Shown here: positions 54,690 through 64,000 of the stretch, one piece after another
Layout: each line of letters opens with the position of its first letter
Position numbering within the stretch: position 1 is the stretch's first letter
NCBI GenBank assembly: GCA_963575745.1
Contig: CAUYUJ010018310.1
Span: forward strand, 115,001-179,000
DNA length: 64,000 nt
DNA from: Prorocentrum cordatum
Lineage: Eukaryota; Sar; Dinophyceae; Prorocentrales; Prorocentraceae
Direction: 5' to 3'
The notes under the pieces: generated by a model
What the model saw: the letters and a program-made list of their open reading frames with translations, nothing else
Database searches by the model: none
What the model was told of the DNA's origin: nothing
Position numbers and translations under genes: made by a program

Positions 54690-55420
54690 ATGCAGCGCCA
54701 GCGGGCGGCTGTTCTTGGGCGTCGACTTCGCCGACGGCCCGTGCTCGAGCTGTTCTGCGGCGCGGGCGCGGTCGCCCGCGCGATGCACTCGCGGGGCTTC
54801 GCTGGCTTCGGGCCCGATTGGAGCCGCGGCCCGCCGGGAGACCACGCCTCGGCGACATCCCAGTCCATCGTCCTCGGCTGGGTCGTCTCTCGGGCGGTGG
54901 GCGCTATCTGGCCCGGCGCGCCGTGCACTAGCTGGGCGCGTGCGCTCAGACGACCGCTTCGCTCCGCTTCGCTCCGCTCTCCACCCCGTGGGCCTTCCAA
55001 GCGTGAGCTCCCGTGAACGAGCCAGAGCTGATGCTGGTAATGCCACCTACAGATTCACTGTCAGATTGATTCGTGCGTGCGTGGCGGCCCGTGTCCCAGT
55101 ATTTTTTCGAGAATCCTCGGTCCTCGTTGCCATGGTCTGGCCCCGCGGTGGCCCGTCTCTGTAAGTCGCCCCTCTGCCGCAAGTCTGTTCTGCATCAGTG
55201 CCGGTGCGGCGCGCCCTGCAGAAATGCCGCCGCCGTCTGTTCCCAGGGTGCTGCCGCCGCGCTGCCGCTCGAGAAAACTTGTCCAGGGCGCCGATGCTTC
55301 TCTGGCAAATCTGGCAACTGGCACCTCATTCTTGATGGGAACGACGAGAGAGGACAGACGCGGACTGCCGTCGCCGTTCGGTACCCCCTCGCCTCGTTGC
55401 CGCCGCCGCTGCGTGCGCTG
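54690..55420 (+). pseudogene. DIRS-like element, C5-methyltransferase-like domain
   Basis: Frame 3: VLELFCGAGAVARAMHSRGF at 54741-54800 is the SAM-binding motif I, and GAPCTSWARA near 54914 is the Pro-Cys motif. Frame 1: FTVRLIRACVAARVPVFF. Frame 2: ENPRSSLPW at 55109, the ENV-like motif, then LCKSPLCRKSVLHQCRCGAP and GRRCFSGKSGNWHL. Two frameshifts, one in the T6 run at 55102-55107. Whether such domains methylate DNA in dinoflagellates is unknown to me. Confidence 0.7.
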
Positions 55421-55517
55421 TCCAGTCTCCGTCCCTCCGGCCCGCTCGGGCCTTCCAGACTCTCGCTCTGGGGGTGCTACAATGCGGCCTTCGGCCAGAG
55501 GTGCCTTTGGGGTCCGG

Positions 55518-56165
55518 TAGGGGGCGTCTCAGGACCGCCCCTGCTGCCGCTGTGGCCCGCGTCCGTTACCTCGCCCGCCTGGCCCTTCTTTGCTTCGAAA
55601 AAATTGGCCAGGGCGGCGTCGCGAGCCGGTCATTTTCCACAATTCGATGCTTGGCATAGTCGGGGATGCGGACGCACTCGGATGTCTGCGCATCTCTCTC
55701 AGAGCATTTGCCATCCGACGCTTTTGTGCTCAAAGTTTTCCCGTTGCCAACCCAGTGCCTACTCTGCGCTGATGGTCTGATGGTAGGGGGCGTCTCAGGG
55801 CCGCCCCTGCCGCCGCTGTGGCCCGCGTCCGTTATCTCGCCCGCCTGGCCCTTCTTGCCCCGAAACGCTTGGCCAGGGCGACGTCGCGAGCTGGTTGCGC
55901 GGACGCACTCGGATGTCTGCGTATCTCTCCCCGAGCATTTGCCATCCGACGCTTTTGTGCTCAAAGTTCTCCCGCTGCCAACCCAGTGCCAAACTCTGCG
56001 CTAATGGTCTGAGGGTAGGGGGCGTTTCAGGGCCGCCCCTGCTGCCGCTGTGGCCCGCGTCCGTTATCTCGCCCGCCTGGCCCTGCTGCCGCTGTGGCCC
56101 GCGTCCGTTATCTCGCCCGCGTGGCCGTGTTGTCCCAGAACACTTGGCCGGGGCGACGTCGCGAG
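55518..56165 (+). repeat. ~230-270 bp tandem repeat, 2.5 copies
   Basis: Each unit has GGTAGGGGGCGTCTCAGG, CCGCTGTGGCCCGCGTCCGT, CTCGCCCGCCTGGCCCTTCT, TTGGCCAGGGCGRCGTCGCG, then GCGGACGCACTCGGATGTCT and CATCCGACGCTTTTGTGCTC. Unit starts are near 55518, 55787 and 56016. The second half equals the direct repeat at 51376-51460. Confidence 0.85.
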
Positions 56166-56167
56166 CT

Positions 56168-56232
56168 ATGTGTGTATATATATATGTGTGTGTACGTATG
56201 TATGTATGTACATATATATATATATACACATA
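56168..56232 (+). repeat. TG/TA microsatellite
   Basis: TGTGTATATATATATGTGTG, TACGTATGTATGTATG and (TA)n. Confidence 0.95.
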
Positions 56233-56234
56233 GT

Positions 56235-56510
56235 GCTCATATTTAGGATGGGCGATGGGGCAGAATCACATGCGCATTGCATTGCGAAGCGGGGGGTCGA
56301 TAAACCGGGGGGGACTTTCGTTTGGGAAAAAAACCGATGTTGCCCAGAATATGTTGTGCAGTCTATGCTGTGCCGTCTCTATGAAGTGCAACATGTGGTG
56401 CGTGATCTACGCGGTACAATGTATGTTGTGCATATATGTGCTGCTGCATTGGTAGTGCGATCTATGTGGTGCGATCCATGTGCTGCAATCTACGTGGTGC
56501 AATTAATCTT
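56235..56510 (+). repeat. W repeat, copy 1 (3' part) and GTGGTGC minisatellite
   Basis: CATATTTAGGATGGGCGATG...CAGAATCACATGCGCATTGC is the normal continuation of a W unit (compare 59736-59790). The GTGGTGCAATCTATG minisatellite follows at 56340-56510. Confidence 0.7.
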
Positions 56511-56511
56511 G

Positions 56512-57084
56512 ACCGTCTTGAAGCTGTCCTCTCCACTGCTCGTGCAAACATCCCACCCTCCCACCCGCAATTTGGTCGCAAGACATCTTCAGACAAGACC
56601 GTGACGGTAGGTACTGCATAGCAGTTGGCCACGACACCGATGCCGACGACGACAGCGACATCGACGACGACGGCGCCGCCGACAGCGACTGCGACGACAC
56701 CGACGACGTCTCCAATGTTTTCGACGACGACAACGACGACGACGACACCGACGACGACGACAACGACGCCGACGACGACGACGAAGACGACGACGACGTC
56801 GCCAACGGAGACGACGACGAGGGAGGAGAAAAAACGACGACGGCGACAACGACGACAACGACGATGGAGGAGGGAAGACGGCGACGACGCCAACGACGAA
56901 GAAGGAGGAAGGACGGCGACGCCGACGACGACAACGACGAGGGAGGAGGGAAAACGACGACGATGACAACGACGACGACGACGACGACGACGACGGCGAC
57001 GAAATAGGAGGGACGACGACGAGACGCCGACGACGGACGACGACGACGAGGGAGGAGGATAACGACGAGGGAGGAATGAAAACC

Positions 57085-57118
<34 letters not shown>

Positions 57119-57249
57119 CGACGAAATAGGAGGGATAACGACGAGACGCCGACGAAGACAACGAGGGAGGAAGGACGACCACGGCGACAACGACGACGGA
57201 AACGACGACGACGCCAAGACGACGACAACGACGACGAGGAAAGACAGAA

Positions 57250-57284
<35 letters not shown>

Positions 57285-57975
57285 GGGAGGAGGGAGGACG
57301 ACGACGACGACGCAAGAGCGCGCGCGCACAATTTTGTTGAAAACCCGTGTTGCGAAACCTTATGTTTTTGTAGGTTTTTTGGACGCACGATTTCGAAATC
57401 TTTCCGAAACCAAAGGTTGTTGAAGGATTTCGGCATACGCCCGCGACGACGCGCGCGTCTGCACTTCGTCCCGTTTTTTGCAGAGGATTCTCGCGACGGC
57501 ACACGCGCAAGGGCGTTCGACAGATTTCGACATGCGCGCGCGCGAAGCCCGTTTGGTAGCATTTTGTGAAAATCCGATGGTTTTCTTAAGATTTCGCAAG
57601 AGCTCGCGCGTAAGTTTTTTTAGCAAATCAGTGTTGCGAAACCATGTGTTTTTATATGTTTTTTGGAAATTCAATTTTGAAATCTCTCCGGAACCGAAGG
57701 TTTTTGAAGGATTTCGGCATGCGCGCGCCACGACGCGCGCGTGCGCACTTCGTCTCATTTTTTGCAAGGGATTCGTGAACAATTGCGATGTTAGAGCAAA
57801 ACATGTCACCGCATAGTGTTTTTTTTTACAAGGGAGCCGCAGGGGGGGGGGATACCGGCTTGGCTGGGATGGTACGAGTTCATATTTAGGATGGACATGT
57901 GGTCAGAATCATATGTGATTTACAGCACGCGCGGGGGAAGCGATAAGTCCGGGGGGGATAGAATCTATTACTCTT
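56512..57975 (-). repeat. CGT unit, copy D (inverted)
   Basis: The reverse complement follows the order of copies A and C: opening block near 57960-57820, two GCGCGC subunits (57770-57330), core and closing block at 56512-56625. Its opening block is the variant also seen at 17720 (CATATGATTCTGACCACATA on the minus strand), without (AT)n. Confidence 0.8.
56632..57312 (-). repeat. CGT triplet core of unit D
   Basis: (GAC/CGA)n on the + strand. In reverse complement it matches copies A and C block for block over most of its length. Confidence 0.9.
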
Positions 57976-57989
57976 TTAGAAAGGAGAAT

Positions 57990-58431
57990 CTAGGTGGCGC
58001 AGTTGATTTTAACAAATGGGTTGACACATCCCGTGCTTTTGCAAACATCCCACCCACCAACCCGCAACTTGGTTTGCAGAACCGATGCGTGCTCGGCGTT
58101 GGCTGGTGCGTCTCTGCGGCCGCGCCAACCCAAGCGCGCGCGGCGGCCAGCTGGTTTGGCGCGACCGACGCGGCCGCGATGGCGCCGATCGTTGGGCACA
58201 TGCCAGCGGGCATTTCATTGCGAGTCGGCGACTTGAGCGGGCGCGGTATCATTGCACAGCCGACAGCGGTAGACGTTGCGGACGAATCTCCAACGACTTC
58301 GACGACGACGACAACGGCGACGACCACGACAACGCAGACGACGACGACGCCGACGCTGACGACTACGACGACGACGACAACGCCGACGACGACGACGCCG
58401 ACAACGACGACGACGCTGACGACGACGACGA

Positions 58432-58466
<35 letters not shown>

Positions 58467-59260
58467 GCGACGACGGAGACGACGACGACGACGTCGCCAA
58501 CGAAGACGACGACGACGACGAGGGGGTGGGGAGGAGGACGACGGCGACGACGACAACGACGAGGGAGGACCGGCGATGACGACGACGACGACGACGGCGA
58601 CGAAACAGGAGGGACAACGACGGAACGCCAACGAAGTCGGCGAGGGAGGAAGGACGACCACGGCGACAATGACGACGGAAACGACGACGACGCCAAGACG
58701 ACGACAACGACGGGGAAAGGCAGACGACGACGACGGCGACGACGGGGGAGGAGGGAGGGCGACGACGGCGACGCAAGAGCGTGCGCACGCGCTTTTGTTG
58801 GGAGTCTTTTTTGGGCGCGCGATTTTGAAATGCTCCCCGGAACATTTTCGAAACACAATAATATAATGGGAATCTTGGGGTTTTCGTGTGATTTCGCGAG
58901 ACAGAAAAAAAACATCAGTGTTGCGAAACCCTTTTGTTATTGTTTTTTGCTTTAAAAAAAAAAGAAAAAACTTGATTTTGAATTCCGAGACCGAGGGTCT
59001 TTAGAGGATTTCGGCTTCGGCATGCGCGCGGCGGCGCACGCGTTTTTTGCAACATATGTTTGAAAACTTATGAATTTTGATAAACGAGTGTGCGCGCGTA
59101 GTATTTTTTGCAGAGGATGGCGGCAGTGGGTGATGCCGGCTTGGCTGGGATTGTATGAATTCATCTCGGATGGACGATGGGACATAATCATATGTAAATT
59201 TCAATACGAGAAGGTGACCCGTCACCTCCGGAGGGGGGTGTCGAGTATTCGTTCTGTTTG
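57990..59260 (+). repeat. W repeat, copy 2, chimeric with a triplet core
   Basis: Starts like W (AACCCGCAACTTGGTTTGCA, GGCGTTGGCTGGTGCGTCTC, GGTTTGGCGCGACCGACGCG), then a CGA core at 58290-58782, a diverged GCGCGC subunit and a W-type end (GGCTTGGCTGGGATTGTATG). It combines modules of the W and CGT units. Confidence 0.7.
58290..58782 (-). repeat. CGA triplet core of W copy 2
   Basis: (GAC)n with AACGACGAGGGAGGACCGGC and GGCGACAATGACGACGGAAA blocks. Shorter than in copies A-D. Confidence 0.9.
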
Positions 59261-59264
59261 GATG

Positions 59265-59725
59265 GAGAATTCACATGACAAGCTTGAAGTTGTCAACTCC
59301 CCTGCTCGCGCAATCACCCCATCCACCCATCCACAGCTTGGTTTGCAAAGCCAATGTGGCGGCACTTGCGATGAGTGCTTGGCGTTTGCTGGTGCATCTC
59401 CGCGGGCGCGTTAGCCCGCGCATCTTCGCGCGCGCAGCGGCCAGCTAGCTTGGCGCGACCGACGCGAACGCGGTGGCGCTGACCGCTCGGTGCATCCCAG
59501 CGGGCACGTCAGAGCGAGCGGCGACATGGGCGGGTGCGGTATCATGGCGACGTCGACAACGGTAGACGCGATGCTGATAGTAGCGATGTTGGTGACGATG
59601 CTGACTGCGACGACGGGGCAGCCAGAGTGACGGCGCCGATGCCGATCGCGCCGGCAACGATGACTGCGTCTTCGCGTCGGAGATGAAAGTTCGGAGGGGG
59701 GGGGTCGATGCCGGCTGGCTGGGGT
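59265..59725 (+). repeat. W repeat, copy 3 (truncated)
   Basis: Keeps GCAATCACCCCATCCACCC, TTGGCGTTTGCTGGTGCATC and CTTGGCGCGACCGACGCGAA through CTGCGTCTTCGCGTCGGAGA, then jumps directly to GGGGGTCGATGCCGGCTGGC. The subunit region is deleted. Confidence 0.7.
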
Positions 59726-59849
59726 GGTGTGAGTTTATTTAGGATGGACGATGGGCCAGAATCGTATGTAGATTGCGATGCGGAAAGGTGGGCTGATAAA
59801 CCCGGGGGATGGGGGGGAGTCTGTTCGCCATTTAGAAAGGAGAACCTAT

Positions 59850-61335
59850 AAGATGAAATGAATCTTTGACCGTCTTGAAGCTGTCCTCTCCACTGCTCTT
59901 GCAAATATCCCACCCTCCCACCCGCAACTTGGCCGCAATACCTCTTAAGACAAGACCTTGACGGTGCGTACCACATGACATGTGGCCGCGACACCGACGC
60001 CGACGACGACAGCGACAACGACGACGACGGCGCCGCCGACACCGACTACGACGACACCGACGACGTTTTCAACGACTTCGACGACGACAACGACGACACC
60101 GACGACGACGACGACGACGTCAACGACGCCGGCGACGACGACGACGGCGACTACGACGACACCGACGACGTCTCCGACGACTTCGACGACGACAACGGCG
60201 CCGACGCCGACGACGACAAAGACGATGACGACGTCGCCAACGAAAACGACGACGAGGGAGGAGGAAGGACGACGACGGCGACAACGACGACAACGACGAC
60301 AACGACGAGACAGGAGGGAGGACGGCGACGATGCGAACGACGAAGACGGAGGAAGGACGGCGGCGCCGACGACGACAACGACGAGGGAAAAGGGAAGACG
60401 ACGACAACAACGGCGACGCCGACGACGGCGACGAAATAGGAGGGACGACGACGAGACGCCGACGACGGACGACGACGACGACGAGGGAGGAGGAGGAAGG
60501 ACGACCACGGCAACAACGACGACGGAAACGACCACGACGCCAAAGAGGAGGACGACGACGAACACGAGGAAAGACAGGACGACGTAGGCGACGACGACGA
60601 CGACGTGGGAGGAGGGAGGACGGCGACGACGACGACGACGACGCAAGAGAGCGCGCGCGCACGCTTTTGTTGAAAATCCGTGCTGCGAAACCCTGTGCTT
60701 TTGTAGGTTCTATGGACGCACGATTTTGAAGTCCTTCCGAAACCGATCGGTTTTGAAGGTTTTCGGCATACGCGCGCGACGACGCGCGCGTCTGCACTTT
60801 GTCCCGTTTTTTTGCAGAGGATTCTCGCGACGGCACACGCGCAAGGGTGCCCGACAGATTTCGACACGCGCGCGCGAAGCCCGTTGAATAGCATTTTGTG
60901 AAAATCTGGAAAAACTCATGATTGTTTTAAGATTTCGCAAGAGCTCGCGCGGAAGTTTTTTTAGCAAATCAGTGTTGCGAAACCTTGTGTTTTTGTATGT
61001 TTCTTGGAAGTTCGATTGCGACATCCTTCTGGCGCCGAAGGTTTTTGAAGGATTCCGGCATGCGCGCGCGACGACGCGCGCGCGCACTTCGTCTCATTTT
61101 TTGCAAGGGATTCGCGAACAAGTGCTACGCTAGAACAAAACATGTCACCGCATAGTCTTTTTTACAAGGGACCCTCAGGGGGGGGATACCGGCCCCCCTG
61201 GGATTGTGCACGCTCATATTTGGGATGGACATGTGGTCAGAATCATATATGGTTTACATACCCGTCCAAGGGGAGTGATAACTCCGGGGGGGGGGGGGGG
61301 GGTAGATCCTATTCTGTTTGTAGAAAGGAGAACGT
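59850..61335 (-). repeat. CGT unit, copy F (inverted)
   Basis: Closing block at 59860-59970, core at 59980-60652, two GCGCGC subunits (60660-61130) and a variant opening block with G15 at about 61287-61301. Its core resembles copy B more than A, C or D. Confidence 0.8.
59980..60652 (-). repeat. CGT triplet core of unit F
   Basis: (GAC/CGA)n with GACACCGACGACGTTTTCAA-type and GAGGGAGGAGGAAGGACGAC-type interruptions. Confidence 0.9.
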
Positions 61336-61455
61336 ATGTGTTGCGATCTCTGTGGGGCGGGTCGTGCTGTGCAATCTATGTGGTCAAATTTTTAATTCAA
61401 TATTTGTGGTGCAGTATATGTTGCGCAATCAATGCTGTGCAACATCCGTTGCGCA
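61335..61455 (+). repeat. GTGGTGC-type minisatellite
   Basis: About seven units such as TGTGGTGCAGTATATGTTGC. Precedes W copy 4. Confidence 0.75.
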
Positions 61456-61489
61456 AATAGGGCGCGCAATCTGGCGCGCAGTTCGCTTG

Positions 61490-62475
61490 CCGAACTTGAA
61501 GTTGCCAACTCTCGCGCAACCATCCCGCCCGCCGCTAACAAATTGGTTAACATAACCCATGCGGGAGCGATTGCGATGAGTGCTGGGTGTTGGCTGGTGC
61601 ATTTCTGCGGCCGCGCTGGCCCGCGCGTGCTCGCGCGCGCAGCGGCTACCTAGCTTGGCGCGACCGACGCGAACGCGGTGGCGCTGACAGTTCGGCGCAT
61701 CCCAGCGGGCACTTCAGTGCGAATCGGCGACGTGGGCAGGCGCGGTATCATGGCAACGTCGACAATTATAGACGCGATGATGATAGTGGCGTTGCTGGTG
61801 ACGATGCTGATTGCGACGGCGGAGCAGCCAGTGACGGCGTCGATGCGGACCACGCCGACGACGATGACGGCGTCTACGCGTCGGTGATGAAGATTTAGAA
61901 CACGGAATTTGAAATGCGCGCGCGGCAGACGCGCGAGGGTGGCTCGCATGTTGTTATTTGACACGTATCGTGCCACCCCAGCATGCGCGCAAGGGCGTTC
62001 GAACGATTTCGCCATGCGCGCGCGAAGCTCGTTTGGTAGTGCGCTATGAAAATGTGGGAAGGCCCATGGTTTCCTTAAGAATCCGGAAGAGCGCGCGCTT
62101 TTGTTGATATTCCGATACATGTACGTATGTACGTATACATATATACAAAACATATTAGATTTTGGAGTCATTCCGAAACCGAAGGTTTTTGAAGGATTCC
62201 GGCATGCGCGCGCGACGGCGCGCGCGTGAGCACTTCGTCGCATGTGTCTGCAAAGGATTCTTAACATCTTATGGTTTTTGATCAACGAGTGCGCGCGCAT
62301 CGTGTTTTTTTGGTTCTTTCGTTGCAAAGGATGGCGGGGGGGATTGACACCGGCCTGGATGGGGTTGTATGGGCTCATAGGTAGGATGGACATTGGGTCA
62401 GATCAGAATCATATGCGTTTTGGATAGGTTCCCAGGGTATCGATAACTCCGGGGGTGGGCTGGGGTGGTAGAACC
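61490..62475 (+). repeat. W repeat, copy 4
   Basis: Complete order as in copy 1, including GACACGTATCGTGCCACCCC at 61963, the GCGCGC subunit at 62195-62230 and GGCCTGGATGGGGTTGTATG at 62353. A short TACGTATGTACGTATACATA tract lies near 62115. Confidence 0.8.
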
Positions 62476-62489
62476 GTTTTCTTTTTAGA

Positions 62490-62575
62490 GGGGGGAATCT
62501 ATGTGGTATCATCTATGCTGTACAACAAATGTGGTGACAACCGTGTTGTACAATACGTGTGGTGAATGTTGTTTA
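62490..62575 (+). repeat. GTGGTGC-type minisatellite
   Basis: Four to five units of ATGTGGTATCATCTATGCTG type. Precedes W copy 5. Confidence 0.7.
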
Positions 62576-62589
62576 TGTTTGTAGTGATT

Positions 62590-63213
62590 TGTCAAGTCCA
62601 TTGCGCGCGTAACCATCCCACCCACCCATCCACACCTTGGTTTACAAAACCCATGCGGCGGCAAGTGCGATGAGTGCTTGGCGTTGGCTGGTGCATCTCT
62701 GCGGCCGCGCTAACCCGCGCATGCTCACGCGCGCAGCGGCCAGCTAGCTTGGCGCGACCGACGCGGCCGCGGTGGCGTTGACCGCTGGGCACTTCCCAGT
62801 TGACATTTTAGCGGGAGTCGGCGACTTGGGCGGGCACGGTATCATGGCAACGGCGGTAGACACGATTCCGGTAGTAGCCATGGTGGTGACGATGGTGACA
62901 CCGACGACGGCAAGGGCAGTGACGGCTCCTACGCTGATCGCGCCGACGACGGTGACGGCGTCTTCGCGTCGGTTGTGCAGATGTTTGAGGGATTTCTAAC
63001 TGCGCGCGCGGCCGACGCGCGAAAGAGGCCCGCATGGTTTTGTTTGACACGGATCGTGCCCCCCCCAACACGTTCGCAAGGGCGTATGAATGATTTCAAC
63101 ATGCGGCGCGAGAGGCCCGGTTGGCCGAACTCTATGCGATTTTTGAAAACGTATGTTTTAATATTACGCAGGAGCGCGAACACAAGTATTTTTGAAAACG
63201 TATGTTGCAAGAT

Positions 63214-63255
<42 letters not shown>

Positions 63256-63550
63256 AATTGTTTCGCATGTTTGTCTGAGGCGCTCGATTTTGACCCCCTG
63301 CGAAGCCGAAGGTTTTTGACGAGTGTCCGCAGTGTCCGCATGCGCTCGGGACGACGCGCGCGTGTGCACGTCGTCCCGTTTTGTATTCAGTGTTTCTGCG
63401 ATTGCAAATCGGTGATTTTTCACTCGCATGTGTTTTTTTCCGCGGAAGCTGGGGGGGGGTCGACCCGGCCTGGTATAAGTTCATATCCCAAATGAACAAC
63501 GAGGCGGGGTCATATGTAAATTGCACTTTTTCATTGAGAAAAGGGTTAAC
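62590..63550 (+). repeat. W repeat, copy 5
   Basis: Same order as copies 1 and 4, interrupted by a T33 run at 63216-63248 followed by A9. Ends GGCCTGGTATAAGTTCATAT at 63465. Confidence 0.8.
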
Positions 63551-63609
63551 CGTGGGTGGGTAGGTGGTAGATCCTCCTCCCTTGTTGAGAAGCTATTCCA
63601 CTCGGTGCA

Positions 63610-64000
63610 ATCTACGCGAGGCGGCGACGGGGCGGCGACGGACACAACATAGCCGCCTGACGAATGGGCGGCGACGAGGCGGCGACGGCGGCCACATAGC
63701 CGCCGGACCGACGCTCAAACCCAGCTCCGTGGAAAACAAGTAAGACCCCCTAAGTGCGAACATTGTTTTGGGAAATGCATCTGGTGGCTTCTGGCCCATC
63801 CTGCTAACGTGCCTGAGTTGTGGATTGGGGGCTGCTTGGATGCTCGTTAGCCAGGCCGACGCACAGGCTCCGACGATGAGCGGTGACGAGGCGGCGACGG
63901 CGGCGACGGCGGCCACAAAGCCGCCAGACCGACGCACAAGCCGAGTTTCCTGGAAAACAAGTAAGACCTCTTAAATGCAAGCTCTGTTTTGGGAAATGCA
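63610..64000 (-). repeat. GC-rich tandem repeat (inverted relative to 15.83 kb)
   Basis: GGCGGCGACGAGGCGGCGAC, GGCCACATAGCCGCC and ACCGACGCWCAA words match the reverse complement of 15828-16045. GGAAAACAAGTAAGACC...TTTTGGGAAATGCA occurs at 63733-63780 and again at 63952-64000, a period of about 220 bp cut by the window end. Confidence 0.8.

Larger units (their letters stand above)
51376..55740 (+). mobile_element. Decayed DIRS-like (tyrosine recombinase) retrotransposon
   Basis: In order: a short membrane-anchored ORF, reverse transcriptase, RNase H, tyrosine recombinase and a C5-methyltransferase-like domain, all on the + strand in shifting frames. The RT-RH-YR-methyltransferase content is that of DIRS-type retroelements. 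Direct repeats at 51376-51460 and 55655-55740 enclose it, compatible with the split or terminal repeats of such elements. At least six frame changes and an in-frame TGA (52163-52165) make this copy inactive as read. The exact ends are uncertain because the right flank continues as a tandem repeat to 56165. Confidence 0.8.

Overview
The window looks like nuclear DNA of a dinoflagellate. The strongest evidence is a complete 22-nt dinoflagellate spliced-leader (DinoSL) sequence at 20492-20513, copied into the genome at the 5' end of a retrotransposon. Other support comes from LINE and tyrosine-recombinase retroelements with motifs I know from dinoflagellate genomes, a high overall GC content, and a density of tandem, inverted and triplet repeats expected of very large, permanently condensed chromosomes. 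I cannot name the species. I see no confident ordinary host gene, no tRNA or rRNA gene and no prokaryotic feature. Almost everything that looks protein-coding is retroelement or decayed.

Layout. 0-12.5 kb: pyrimidine tracts, a divergent inverted duplication (about 1.1-1.84 kb against 11.8-12.44 kb), a foldback element (5.61-7.02 kb) and GC-rich sequence with a few coding-like scraps. 12.5-16.1 kb: polypurine tract, strong hairpins and foldbacks, and a CCAAGACGGCCC minisatellite. 16.2-28.1 kb: tandem copies of a ~1.5 kb repeat unit (called the CGT unit here). Each copy has conserved flanks and a CGT-triplet core. A full-length LINE (20492-26610) is inserted between two of them, with a 14-bp target-site duplication and a poly(A) tail. 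28.1-35.4 kb: minisatellites, polypurine/polypyrimidine tracts, small foldbacks and minus-strand coding remnants. 35.4-48.6 kb: about 9 kb of GAT-type triplet array in four blocks with a higher-order structure, one gap occupied by a 1.53-kb foldback element. 48.6-51.3 kb: polypurine tract, a foldback, one candidate short gene (49781-50077) and a related W repeat. 51.4-56.2 kb: a decayed DIRS-like tyrosine-recombinase retroelement and its flanking repeats, inserted inside that W copy. 56.2-63.6 kb: inverted CGT units and W units in an interleaved cluster. 63.6-64 kb: GC-rich tandem repeat.

How the parts relate. The LINE encodes an ORF1 with a Cys-rich N-terminus and an ORF2 with endonuclease, reverse transcriptase, RNase H and a Cys-rich C-terminus. 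Its SL-capped 5' end shows that a trans-spliced mRNA was the template for integration. The DIRS-like element carries RT, RNase H, tyrosine recombinase and a methyltransferase-like domain, but is frameshifted, and two recombinase catalytic positions are substituted. Several frameshifts in both elements lie at homopolymer runs, so natural decay and read error cannot be fully separated from this sequence alone. All domain calls were made by eye, without database searches.
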